Shown: one piece after another, positions 28,011-36,240 of the stretch
How positions within the stretch are numbered: the stretch's first letter is position 1
How the letters are laid out: every line of letters starts with the position of its first letter
Assembly (NCBI GenBank): GCA_027622975.1
Contig: JAQBVN010000007.1
Coordinates: 34,937-98,936, forward strand
DNA length: 64,000 nucleotides
Source of the DNA: Bacteroidota bacterium
GTDB taxonomy: Bacteria > Bacteroidota > Bacteroidia > Flavobacteriales_D > Sanyastnellaceae
Reading direction: 5' to 3'
The notes under the pieces: model-generated
What the model saw: only the letters and a program-made list of their open reading frames with translations
Databases searched by the model: none
Told to the model about the DNA's origin: nothing
Translations under genes and position numbers: made by a program

Positions 28011-29255
28011 ATGAGTCAACAAATCAAACAAGTGTTGATTTCAGGGGGAGGGACAGGCGGTCACATCCATCCAGCGCTGGCCATCGCCGACGAAATCAAG
28101 GAACGCCATCCACATGCGGGCATTCATTTTGTGGGCGCCCTCGGCAGGATGGAAATGGACAAAGTTCCTGCCTCGGGCTACCCCATCACTGGCCTTTGGA
28201 TCAGTGGCCTCGACCGCTCCTTGACAAGCCTGCGCAACCTGACCTTTCCATTGAAGCTCATGAGCAGTCTATGGCGGGCGCGTCAACTTCTCCGCAAACA
28301 TCGACCCGACGTGGTCATCGGTGTTGGAGGTTTTGCCAGTGGGCCCTTGCTCGACCAAGCGGTGCGGATGGGAATTCCCACTCTGATTCAAGAACAAAAC
28401 AGCTTCCCAGGCATCACCAACCGTTTGTTGGCCAAGCGCGTCGATTGCATTTGTGCAGGCATGCCAGGCATGGAACGATGGTTTCCAGCCAATCGCATTG
28501 TGGAAACGGGCAATCCCTTGCGTGGTCATGTGCGTGATTTGGCCGGGGGTGGAGAATCACACGCGGACCGACACGGCAGCGAGACCCACATTCAGGAACC
28601 CTCCCGAGGGGCCGCATCCCAGGGGACAGCATCCCGAGGGGCCGCATCCCAGGGGACGGCATCCCAAGGGGCCGCATCCCATTGGGGATTGTCCGAAAAC
28701 ATCCCCCTGGTGTTTGTCATGGGAGGTAGCTTGGGCGCCCAATCCATGAATGATGCGGTCAAGGCATTGATTTCAGCCCAGCCCCAATCGAGCGAACGTG
28801 GATTTCAGTTGCTGTGGCAATGTGGCAGCAGGCATGAAAAGGAATGCCAAGAATGGCTCTCAGGTCAGGCCTGTGATGGCGTGGTCTGCACTGGATTTAT
28901 CGACCGCATGGATTTGGCGTACCGCGCGGCCCATGTGATTGCCTCACGTGCCGGGGCGATGTCCGTGGCAGAATTGGCATTGGTGGGCAAACCCACCATC
29001 TTGGTCCCGTCTCCCCATGTGGCCGAGGATCACCAAACCTTCAACGCGCGTAGTTTGACAGACAGGGGAGCCGCCGTGCTCTTGCCCGACGTTGACGTCA
29101 AGTCTAAGCTCGGCACGACCTTGGCCTCCCTCCTCACAGACCCCCAACGATGCAGGGCCATGGGGCAAGCCATGAAAGAGGCTGCCCGGCCGTGGGCCGC
29201 AAAGGCCGTCGTCGATGAGGTCCAACGACTCGTGTTCAATGCTTCTCGCCAATGA
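28011..29255 (+). CDS. murG: UDP-GlcNAc transferase MurG with a repeat-expanded linker
   Basis: About 414 residues; it adds GlcNAc to lipid I to form lipid II. N-terminal motif SGGGTGGHIHPALAIADE, then GVGGFASGP and EQNSFPGITNR; the C-terminal domain has VMGGSLGAQSMND, the acceptor-side SRAGAMSVAELA and ILVPSPHVAEDHQ. Between TGNPLRGH (about residue 170) and the second Rossmann domain (about 230) lies an extra stretch of about 40 residues, encoded largely by a 15-bp DNA repeat and made of GTAS/GAAS units. Typical MurG is about 360 residues, so the insert accounts for the excess. It lies at the interdomain hinge. Start 7 bp after ftsW; end overlaps murC (ATGA). Confidence 0.94.
   Translation: MSQQIKQVLISGGGTGGHIHPALAIADEIKERHPHAGIHFVGALGRMEMDKVPASGYPITGLWISGLDRSLTSLRNLTFPLKLMSSLWRARQLLRKHRPDVVIGVGGFASGPLLDQAVRMGIPTLIQEQNSFPGITNRLLAKRVDCICAGMPGMERWFPANRIVETGNPLRGHVRDLAGGGESHADRHGSETHIQEPSRGAASQGTASRGAASQGTASQGAASHWGLSENIPLVFVMGGSLGAQSMNDAVKALISAQPQSSERGFQLLWQCGSRHEKECQEWLSGQACDGVVCTGFIDRMDLAYRAAHVIASRAGAMSVAELALVGKPTILVPSPHVAEDHQTFNARSLTDRGAAVLLPDVDVKSKLGTTLASLLTDPQRCRAMGQAMKEAARPWAAKAVVDEVQRLVFNASRQ
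28606..28680 (+). repeat. 15-bp in-frame minisatellite inside murG (5 copies)
   Basis: Five contiguous 15-bp units alternate between GAGGGGCCGCATCCC and AGGGGACAGCATCCC variants, giving also a 30-bp higher-order repeat. They encode five-residue units of GAAS and QGTAS type. As 15 is a multiple of three, copy-number change keeps the frame. Confidence 0.93.
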
Positions 29256-30655
29256 GCCATCGACCTTCCCTGCCTCACCATGTTTTCATGCTTGGCATCG
29301 GCGGAATCGGCATGAGCGCTCTGGCTCGGCACCTCTCACAACAGGGGCATCGGGTCGCGGGCTATGACTTGACCCCAAGTCCTGTGACCTCCGCCCTCAT
29401 CGCCGAAGGCATCGATGTGATGTTTGAGCCCGATGCAGAGTCCCTTCCCTCTTGGGTTGTCCAAACCCCAGCCGAGGACCTCCTCGTGGTTCATACCCCG
29501 GCAGTTCCCCGAGATCTTCCTTTGCGAGTGTGGCTCGATTCCCGGGGGATCCAACCCATGAAACGAGCCGAATTGCTGGGCCGCCTCACCGCCGATCGGC
29601 CCACCTTGGCAGTGGCTGGGACCCATGGAAAAACCACCACGTCAAGTTGGCTCGCCCACATCTTGAATGAAACGGAAGCGGGATGCCATGCCTTTCTCGG
29701 GGGAATCGATGCGTCGACAGGAACCAATTATCTGTCTCGGCCAGGTGCAGAATGGCATGTTGTGGAGGCCGATGAGTTTGATCGAAGTTTTCATCAACTC
29801 CACCCCAATCACGCGGCCATCACCAACCTTGACCCGGATCACCTCGACATTTACGGCGATGCCCAATCCTTTCGAAAGGCCTTTGAACAATTTGGAAGTC
29901 AGGTATCCGGCACCCTGATCCTACCCATGGACCTGTCGTGGACAGACCACCCATCGCCCCCCTCGGTGGAGCGATTTGCTGTGGGCAAGGACATCCATGC
30001 TCTGGAAGGTGCTGACCACCAGGCCCTGGTCGGTCCTCAAGGCGAGACGACGTTTTGGCTCCATCGTGGCAGTCCTGAAGAAATCCGATTTCAAGCCAAG
30101 CCCGCCCTGCCTGGAACCCACAACGCTGCCAATGCCTTGGTCGCGGCGGCTCTGTCTCACAAGGCGGGTGTTCCCGCGGAACTGTTGGCTCGGGGCATTG
30201 CCCAATTTGGGGGGGTCAAACGCAGGATGGACATCCATCTCGACACACCTTCAGGAGTGTACGTGGATGACTACGCGCACCATCCCGAAGAACTGCGCGC
30301 CCTGCTTTCCGCAGTGCGCGAGCGTTGGCCTGGTCGCCATGTGACCCTGATTTTTCAGCCCCATCTGTTTTCGCGCACGAGGGACTTCGGTGCTGAATTT
30401 GCCGAGGTCCTTGGCACGGCAGATCGGCTTTGGTTGTTGCCCATCTACCCGGCACGCGAACAGCCCATTGCGGGGGTTGATGCACAATGGTTGTTTGAAA
30501 ACATCTCGGGACCCCACAAGCATTTGTCTTCTTCAGAAACCATCTTCACTTCCTTGAAGGCATGTCCTGTCGACGTGTTGATTACAGCTGGGGCCGGCGA
30601 CATCGATCGCCTTGTCCCACAAGCGATTCAACACATGCAGGACCGCTCAAGTTGA
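29252..30655 (+). CDS. murC: UDP-MurNAc:L-alanine ligase MurC
   Basis: A 467-residue Mur ligase, adding the first amino acid to UDP-MurNAc. It begins with a Rossmann-type FMLGIGGIGMSALARHL, followed by the ATP loop AGTHGKTTTSSWLAH, EADEFDRSF, DPDHLDIYG, and the C-terminal YVDDYAHHPEELRALLSAV and FQPHLFSRTRDF. It overlaps murG by ATGA and is followed by ftsQ after 4 bp. Confidence 0.96.
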   Translation: MSHRPSLPHHVFMLGIGGIGMSALARHLSQQGHRVAGYDLTPSPVTSALIAEGIDVMFEPDAESLPSWVVQTPAEDLLVVHTPAVPRDLPLRVWLDSRGIQPMKRAELLGRLTADRPTLAVAGTHGKTTTSSWLAHILNETEAGCHAFLGGIDASTGTNYLSRPGAEWHVVEADEFDRSFHQLHPNHAAITNLDPDHLDIYGDAQSFRKAFEQFGSQVSGTLILPMDLSWTDHPSPPSVERFAVGKDIHALEGADHQALVGPQGETTFWLHRGSPEEIRFQAKPALPGTHNAANALVAAALSHKAGVPAELLARGIAQFGGVKRRMDIHLDTPSGVYVDDYAHHPEELRALLSAVRERWPGRHVTLIFQPHLFSRTRDFGAEFAEVLGTADRLWLLPIYPAREQPIAGVDAQWLFENISGPHKHLSSSETIFTSLKACPVDVLITAGAGDIDRLVPQAIQHMQDRSS

Positions 30656-30659
30656 AGAC

Positions 30660-31430
30660 ATGGTTTTGCGAATCCTCACATCCCTCACCCTGATTCTCGC
30701 CCTCGGCGCAGTGTTGGGTTTTGCTTCCAAAGAAGCGTCAGACCTCCGTGTCCGAGCGGTGAAGGTGGATGTGCGCGACGCAGAATCTGCCCATTTCCTC
30801 CACCCAGAGCGCATCAAAGACCATCTCGGCGTGGAGAACATCGAAGGTGAACTCATCCGAGATGTCGATTTGCAATTGGTGGCCACTCACCTGTTGGACA
30901 TGGGGTCGTGCGCCAAGGCTGAGGTGTACCCCACCATGGACGGCACACTCCACATTGAAGTTTGGCAGCGCAGACCGGTGCTTCGGGTGCATGTCACTGC
31001 ACGAAACAACGCTTCTCACGGAGACACAGGGGGACAGGGTGCCATGCCAAGCAGCTCCCCAGATTTCTATCTTGACGAGGAAGGTCACCGCATGGAACTC
31101 GATGCTCACTTCACACCTCGAGTTCCCATCATGCATGTTGAACATGAAGGTCAAGCCGACATAGGGTTGCGCTTCATTCAATCCGTTGGCAGAGACCCCT
31201 TTTGGACTTCGCTGGTGGACCAACTCACTTTGAATGAACACGGGGAATTGGTGGTCATCCCCCGTTTGGCCGGACACGAAATCATTCTCGGCGATGACCA
31301 AGATCAAGACCACAAGAAACGCAATCTCCTTGCCTTTTACCGCGCGCACATCCAACGCGGGAATCTGCGCAATTACCAACGCATTGACCTCACCTACCGC
31401 GACCAAGTGATCGCACAACGCTACCCATGA
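30660..31430 (+). CDS. ftsQ: FtsQ-like division protein
   Basis: About 256 residues with one N-terminal membrane helix (ILTSLTLILALGAVLGFA) and a periplasmic domain. The region VDVRDAESAHFLHPERIKDHL followed by KAEVYPTMDGTLHIEVWQRRPVLRV resembles the POTRA-beta junction of FtsQ, in which the second motif (W/E-R-x-P) is the most conserved. FtsQ connects FtsL to the early divisome. Assignment rests on topology, the WQRRPVLRV motif and the place between murC and ftsA. The Met at 30660 avoids overlap with murC. Confidence 0.88.
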   Translation: MVLRILTSLTLILALGAVLGFASKEASDLRVRAVKVDVRDAESAHFLHPERIKDHLGVENIEGELIRDVDLQLVATHLLDMGSCAKAEVYPTMDGTLHIEVWQRRPVLRVHVTARNNASHGDTGGQGAMPSSSPDFYLDEEGHRMELDAHFTPRVPIMHVEHEGQADIGLRFIQSVGRDPFWTSLVDQLTLNEHGELVVIPRLAGHEIILGDDQDQDHKKRNLLAFYRAHIQRGNLRNYQRIDLTYRDQVIAQRYP

Positions 31431-32716
31431 TGGACAATCAACTCCCCAACCCCACCGGCGAACTCGTCGTCGGACTTGACATTGGAACAACCAAAATCGC
31501 GTGCTTCATTGGACGCAAAAACGAGTTTGGCAAGATTGAACTGCTCGGCTACGGCCGCAGCGAATCCGTGGGGGTTTCCCGCGGAGTGGTTGCCAACATC
31601 GACCGTACTGTGGCTTCCATCAAACAAGCCGTTCAAGAGGCAGAGGAAAAGGTCGGAGCTCAAATTGGATTGGTCAATGTCGGAATTGCCGGCCAGCACA
31701 TCAAGAGCTTGCAGCATCGGGGGTTGATCACCCGTGAAAACCTCGAGGCGGAAATCAATCAATCGGACATCGAAGCGTTGATTGACGACATGCACAAACT
31801 TGTCATGCAACCTGGGGAGGAAATCTTGCATGTCATTCCGCAGGAGTTCACCGTGGACAACGAGCAGGGTATCAAGGATCCCATCGGCATGGCTGGTGTG
31901 CGATTGGAAGCCAATTTCCACATCATCACAGGTCAAATCGCAGCCGCACAAAACATTTACAAGTGCATCCGCAAGGCGGGCCTTGAAGTGGACCAACTGA
32001 TCCTCGAGCCCCTGGCCTCCGCCGCTTCCGTCCTCTCCGAGGAAGAAAAGGAAGCGGGCGTCGCCCTGGTCGACATTGGAGGTGGCACCACGGACATTGC
32101 CATCTTTCAAGATGGCATCATCCGCCACACAGCGGTCATCCCCTTCGGTGGAAACGTCATCAGCGATGACATCAGACAAGGCTGCCAAATCATGAAGCGC
32201 CAGGCGGAGCAACTGAAAAAGAAGTTTGGCTCCGCCTTGGCTCAAGAAACCAAGGCCAACGAAATCGTCTGCATTCCTGGGCTGACAGGCAAGCGACCCA
32301 AAGAAATCGCATTGAAAACGCTCGCCCAAATCATCGAAGCCCGCATGACCGAAATCATCGAGCATGTGCACTACGAAATCCGCAGCTCCGGCTATGGAGA
32401 CCAGCTCATTGCTGGCATCGTCCTCACCGGCGGTGGATCGCAGCTGAAGCACGTCACACAATTGTTTCAATTTGTGACGGGCCTTGATTGTCGTTTGGGC
32501 TTCCCTGGGGAGCACATCGCCAAGGCCCCCGAAGACACGGCCATCCCATCGTATTCCACGGGGGTGGGACTTGTCATCAAGGGATACGACCGCTTCCGAG
32601 CCCAACGCCCTGAAATCGCCGGACATGCCCCCACGCCCAAGACACCCCGTGACATGGGCATCGACAAGTTCTTCCGAAGCATCAAAAACTGGTTCGAAAC
32701 CGAAGACATGTCCTGA
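31427..32716 (+). CDS. ftsA: FtsA, actin-like membrane tether of FtsZ
   Basis: A 429-residue actin-fold ATPase. Motifs are VVGLDIGTTKIACFIG (phosphate 1), the SHS2-type insert after about residue 80, VALVDIGGGTTDIAIF (phosphate 2) and GIVLTGGGSQLKHV (adenosine). The C-terminus FFRSIKNWFETE is an amphipathic membrane-targeting helix. FtsA polymerises and anchors FtsZ to the membrane. The start (MMDNQ) overlaps the ftsQ stop. Confidence 0.96.
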   Translation: MMDNQLPNPTGELVVGLDIGTTKIACFIGRKNEFGKIELLGYGRSESVGVSRGVVANIDRTVASIKQAVQEAEEKVGAQIGLVNVGIAGQHIKSLQHRGLITRENLEAEINQSDIEALIDDMHKLVMQPGEEILHVIPQEFTVDNEQGIKDPIGMAGVRLEANFHIITGQIAAAQNIYKCIRKAGLEVDQLILEPLASAASVLSEEEKEAGVALVDIGGGTTDIAIFQDGIIRHTAVIPFGGNVISDDIRQGCQIMKRQAEQLKKKFGSALAQETKANEIVCIPGLTGKRPKEIALKTLAQIIEARMTEIIEHVHYEIRSSGYGDQLIAGIVLTGGGSQLKHVTQLFQFVTGLDCRLGFPGEHIAKAPEDTAIPSYSTGVGLVIKGYDRFRAQRPEIAGHAPTPKTPRDMGIDKFFRSIKNWFETEDMS

Positions 32717-32775
32717 AACATCGTTGGCCCACATCAACCACATTCACTCAATCCACCCACCCGAACATATCATCC

Positions 32776-34524
32776 ATGGAATTCAATCTCCCCAAATCCT
32801 CCAATTCTCCCATCAAGGTCATCGGCGTGGGCGGAGGCGGCTCCAACGCCGTCAACACCATGTTTAATCAAGGCATCACGGGTGTCGACTTCATCGTGTG
32901 CAACACCGATGCTCAGGCCCTCGACATCAGCCCGGTGCCCACAAAAATTCAACTTGGTGCCACATTGACAGGAGGAAAAGGGGCAGGATCCTTGCCTGAA
33001 GTGGGGAAAAATGCGGCCATTGAAAGCCTCGATGACATCACGGAATTGCTCGGCTCAGACACCAACATGGTCTTTGTGACGGCAGGCATGGGAGGAGGCA
33101 CTGGAACCGGCGCGGCGCCAATCATCGCCAAGGCTTGCAAAGAACGCGGCATCCTCACCGTGGGTATCGTGACCGTTCCATTCCAATTTGAAGGGCGTCG
33201 CCGCTCCCAGCAAGCCTCTGACGGACTCGAAGCGATGAGACAGGCTGTAGACACCTTGCTGATCATTCGCAATGACAAGCTCAGGGAGTTGTTTGGCAAC
33301 CAATCCATCCGCAGTGCCTTTGCGAATGCGGATCAAGTCCTGTGCACAGCCGCCAAAGGCATTGCCGAGGTCATCACCTTGACAGGGGCCATCAACGTTG
33401 ACATGAACGACGTCAACACGGTGATGCGCGACAGCGGCCGTGCCATCATGGGCTCCGGCAGTGCCTCCGGCCAAGGACGTGCCGCCAAAGCCGTCGCCGA
33501 GGCTCTTGAAAGTCCTCTGCTCAACGACAGCGACATCACGGGCGCCAACTTTGTGTTGCTGAACATCACGTTTGGCACCGAAGAGATTTTGATGGATGAA
33601 ATCATGGAAATCACCGACCACATCCAGCATGCAGCCGGAGATACGGCGGAAGTGATTTGGGGATACGGCACCGATGAAACCCTGGGCGAAGATTTGTGTG
33701 TGACCGTCATCGCGACCGGTTTTGAGGGCAAGGCGCTTGACACGGCTCCCCTGAAGCCCAAAACCCACTACCTCGACGACTCTCAATCCGGAAACGACTT
33801 TGCGGCCAATGTCCCTCCAGTCTTGCCAAACACGCCACCTGATGTCGATGAACCCTACATCAAAACGCAAGATTTGCCCATTGACAGGAACCAATGGAAT
33901 GTGAGTGCGCCCCAGGCAGAATTGTTCTCATCGAATGACTCTCCCGTGAATTCGGCCGACATTCCATCCAAGCAACATCAAGAAGAACTCCCTGTTTCCG
34001 GACTCGGATTTCACGACCTGAACGATACGTGCCAAGACAACAGCGAGGATACTTGGTCCGGAGTGCCGGTATCCCATGACGACGAGGACGCCGCGGAAAC
34101 TACATCCGATGGGTTTGTGATTTACAACCTCGATGACGCCCCTGAACCTGCCGACTTGACACCAGCACCTTCTGCTGAAGCGAATGAGTCCCCTTCTGAA
34201 ACCTGGGAAACGAGAAATGACGCGGGTCAACCCAAGCCAACCTCTCCGTCATCACAACCTTCCAAAGAAATCTTCGCAGAGCGGCAGCGTCAAATCGCAC
34301 GCAGCCTCGCCGATTTCAAGAGCAAATTGAACCTTCCCGGACGGATTGCAGACCTCGAGAACGAGCCCGCATACAAGCGTCGGAATGTCGTCATCGACGA
34401 CACACCCCACAGCTCGACCTCTCAGGTTAGCCGGATGCGTTTGAACGAAGAGATCAACGAAGAAGGAGAGCGCCGCGTTGAATTGCGGAACGACAACCCA
34501 TTCCTTCACGACAACGTAGACTGA
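32776..34524 (+). CDS. ftsZ: FtsZ, tubulin-like cell division GTPase, with long C-terminal region
   Basis: A 582-residue protein. The GTPase core (about residues 15-330) holds GVGGGGSNAVNTM, the tubulin signature GMGGGTGTGAAPIIAK, and the T7 synergy loop NVDMNDVNTVM. A disordered acidic, proline/serine-rich region of about 230 residues follows, ending in basic and acidic patches and the terminal NDNPFLHDNVD that I take to be the FtsA-binding conserved peptide of Bacteroidota. E. coli FtsZ is 383 residues; long tails are common in this phylum. Its stop overlaps yqeY by one base. Confidence 0.96.
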   Translation: MEFNLPKSSNSPIKVIGVGGGGSNAVNTMFNQGITGVDFIVCNTDAQALDISPVPTKIQLGATLTGGKGAGSLPEVGKNAAIESLDDITELLGSDTNMVFVTAGMGGGTGTGAAPIIAKACKERGILTVGIVTVPFQFEGRRRSQQASDGLEAMRQAVDTLLIIRNDKLRELFGNQSIRSAFANADQVLCTAAKGIAEVITLTGAINVDMNDVNTVMRDSGRAIMGSGSASGQGRAAKAVAEALESPLLNDSDITGANFVLLNITFGTEEILMDEIMEITDHIQHAAGDTAEVIWGYGTDETLGEDLCVTVIATGFEGKALDTAPLKPKTHYLDDSQSGNDFAANVPPVLPNTPPDVDEPYIKTQDLPIDRNQWNVSAPQAELFSSNDSPVNSADIPSKQHQEELPVSGLGFHDLNDTCQDNSEDTWSGVPVSHDDEDAAETTSDGFVIYNLDDAPEPADLTPAPSAEANESPSETWETRNDAGQPKPTSPSSQPSKEIFAERQRQIARSLADFKSKLNLPGRIADLENEPAYKRRNVVIDDTPHSSTSQVSRMRLNEEINEEGERRVELRNDNPFLHDNVD

Positions 34525-34979
34525 TGGGGAATTTGGCCCAAGCGATCTCGGAAGGGATCAAGGATGCGATGCGCGCCAAAGATCGAGACCGATTGGCGGC
34601 TTTGCGAGACATCAAGAGCAAAATCTTGCTCGAATCGACCAAGGAGGGCGGACAAAGTGACGTCGACGACGCCACCACGATGGCCATCCTGAGCAAACTT
34701 GTCAAGCAACGAAACGAAACCGCGGCCTTGTACCGGGAACAGGGACGACCTGACCTTGCCGAAGAAGAAGAAGCCCAAGCCAAGGTCATCCAAGAATTCC
34801 TCCCCGCCGCTTTGACCGACGCCGAAATCGAAGGCAAGGTGAAGGAAATCATCGCTTCCACAGGAGCATCGTCCATGGCCGACATGGGCAAGGTGATGGG
34901 CCTGGCCTCGGCTGCCATGGCCGGTCAGGCTGACGGCAAGGTGATTTCACAGTTCGTGCGAAACATCCTCTCCTCCTGA
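34524..34979 (+). CDS. GatB/YqeY domain protein
   Basis: A 151-residue protein of the YqeY family. It has an N-terminal helical part (AISEGIKDAMRAKDRDRLAALRDIKSKIL) and the tRNA-binding-like domain with EAQAKVIQEFLPAALTDAEIE and MADMGKVMGLASAAMAGQADGKVIS near the end. YqeY resembles the C-terminal domain of the GatB amidotransferase subunit and is thought to bind tRNA, but its function is not settled. It is the last gene of the dcw operon, coupled to ftsZ through TGATG and followed by a terminator. Confidence 0.93.
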   Translation: MGNLAQAISEGIKDAMRAKDRDRLAALRDIKSKILLESTKEGGQSDVDDATTMAILSKLVKQRNETAALYREQGRPDLAEEEEAQAKVIQEFLPAALTDAEIEGKVKEIIASTGASSMADMGKVMGLASAAMAGQADGKVISQFVRNILSS

Positions 34980-35002
34980 CCGCCCTTGGCACCGCGCCAT
35001 GA

Positions 35003-35028
35003 AAAACGCCCCTGGTTAGGGGCGTTTT
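35003..35028 (+). terminator. Rho-independent terminator ending the dcw operon
   Basis: Perfect 11-bp stem AAAACGCCCCT / AGGGGCGTTTT around a GGTT loop, with T-rich sequence on the right and A-rich on the left. It ends the 16-kb plus-strand operon and could also work in reverse. Confidence 0.88.
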
Positions 35029-35080
35029 CATTTCGCACCATATTAGTTGTAGTTACATCTTTTGTTTGTACATTTAAATC

Positions 35081-35545
35081 GTGAAGACAGCCAAAGCCCT
35101 TCAGATGAGCTCCTTTTCTTCGGAGCAACAACGCGTCGTGTTGACGGTTCTTCACACCGCCTCCAATTTGATGAGCCTCCACAGGACGCTCCTGAAGCCG
35201 CACGGTATCACGCCAGGACAATTCAACATCCTTCGCATCCTCAGGGGCCAAAAAGGAAAACCAATTGCCCTTCGCGACATCACCTCTCGGATGATCGATC
35301 CCAACAGCAACACGTCACGATTGGTGGACAAACTCTTGACCAAAGGGCTCTTGGAGCGCACGTCCTGCCCTGACGACCGAAGACGCATCGACATCGTGTT
35401 GACTTCCGAAGGAGAACGAACCATTTGCCATCTTTCGGGGTTAATGGAAGCATCTCTGTCAAGCCTTGAGGCAGTTTGGGCACCAAACGAAGCTGCTCAA
35501 GTGAGCGACTTGCTGGACCGCTGGAATGAAACCCAAAACTTGTAA
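35081..35545 (+). CDS. MarR-family transcriptional regulator
   Basis: About 154 residues from a GTG (alternative ATG at 35105). The winged helix-turn-helix is clear: ALRDITSRMIDPNSNTSRLVDKLLTKGLLER, then the wing CPDDRRRIDIVLTSEG. No ligand-specific motif can be read. It precedes a yceI-type gene by 21 bp in the same direction; this MarR-YceI pairing recurs in Bacteroidota and suggests it controls its neighbour. The 5' region is AT-rich (35035-35080) and may hold the promoter, though no exact TAnnTTTG is present. Confidence 0.9.
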   Translation: MKTAKALQMSSFSSEQQRVVLTVLHTASNLMSLHRTLLKPHGITPGQFNILRILRGQKGKPIALRDITSRMIDPNSNTSRLVDKLLTKGLLERTSCPDDRRRIDIVLTSEGERTICHLSGLMEASLSSLEAVWAPNEAAQVSDLLDRWNETQNL

Positions 35546-35566
35546 TACATTCTCAAATTCAACACC

Positions 35567-36157
35567 ATGAAAAACATTCTCACCTTGGCTATCGCAGCCT
35601 TTCTCGCGGGATCGACATGGGCAACCAACGACAACACCACCCGCTACCGCGTCAATGCCGACGCGTCGACGATCACTTGGAATGCCACGAAAGTCACCGG
35701 GGAACACAGTGGAACGGTAGGCATTCAAAATGGATTCTTCTCCGTCACCGACGGTTCACTTGTGGCTGCCAACGTCATCGTCGACATGCAATCCATTGCA
35801 TGCACGGACCTCGAGGGTGAATGGGGTGCCAAACTCGTTAACCACCTCAACAGCGAAGACTTCTTCCACGTTTCTGAGCACAAGACCAGCTCTTTCACAT
35901 TGCGCGAAATCACACCACTTGCCAAAGCAGACGGAGCAGCTACACATAGCGTCACAGGAGACTTTACCATTCGTGGAATCACCAAGAGCGTGACGTTCAC
36001 AGCCCTCGTTTCTGAGAGCAATTCACAGCTCACAATCTCAGGTTCGGCAGTTCTCGACCGTTCAGAATTCGACGTGAAATACGGCTCTGGTTCGTTTTTC
36101 GACGACCTCGGAGACAATTTCACCGTGGGCTTCAACCTCGTAGCTGACGCGAAATAA
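35567..36157 (+). CDS. YceI-family periplasmic lipid-binding protein
   Basis: A 196-residue secreted protein: signal peptide MKNILTLAIAAFLAGSTWA, then the YceI lipocalin-like barrel with YRVNADASTITWNATKVTG near its start, TGDFTIRGITKSVTF in the middle, and SEFDVKYGSGSFFDDLGD at the end. YceI proteins bind isoprenoid or polyisoprenoid lipids inside a barrel. Likely controlled by the MarR regulator immediately upstream; a strong terminator follows. Confidence 0.92.
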   Translation: MKNILTLAIAAFLAGSTWATNDNTTRYRVNADASTITWNATKVTGEHSGTVGIQNGFFSVTDGSLVAANVIVDMQSIACTDLEGEWGAKLVNHLNSEDFFHVSEHKTSSFTLREITPLAKADGAATHSVTGDFTIRGITKSVTFTALVSESNSQLTISGSAVLDRSEFDVKYGSGSFFDDLGDNFTVGFNLVADAK

Positions 36158-36175
36158 ACCTCCAATGCGTGGTTG

Positions 36176-36206
36176 AAAAAGCCCGCCTATGGCGGGCTTT
36201 TTTTTT
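36176..36206. terminator. Bidirectional Rho-independent terminator
   Basis: Stem AGCCCGCC / GGCGGGCT around TAT, with an A-run on the left and nine T on the right. It serves the yceI gene on the plus strand and the convergent gene ending at 36241 on the minus strand. Confidence 0.9.
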
Positions 36207-36240
36207 GCCTCAACGAGCAAGATCACAACCCTTCCGGGGA

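Noticed and set aside
31421..32743. 440-residue minus-strand frame opposite ftsA
   Set aside because: Mirror of the codon bias of ftsA, a strongly conserved gene; no recognisable protein features.
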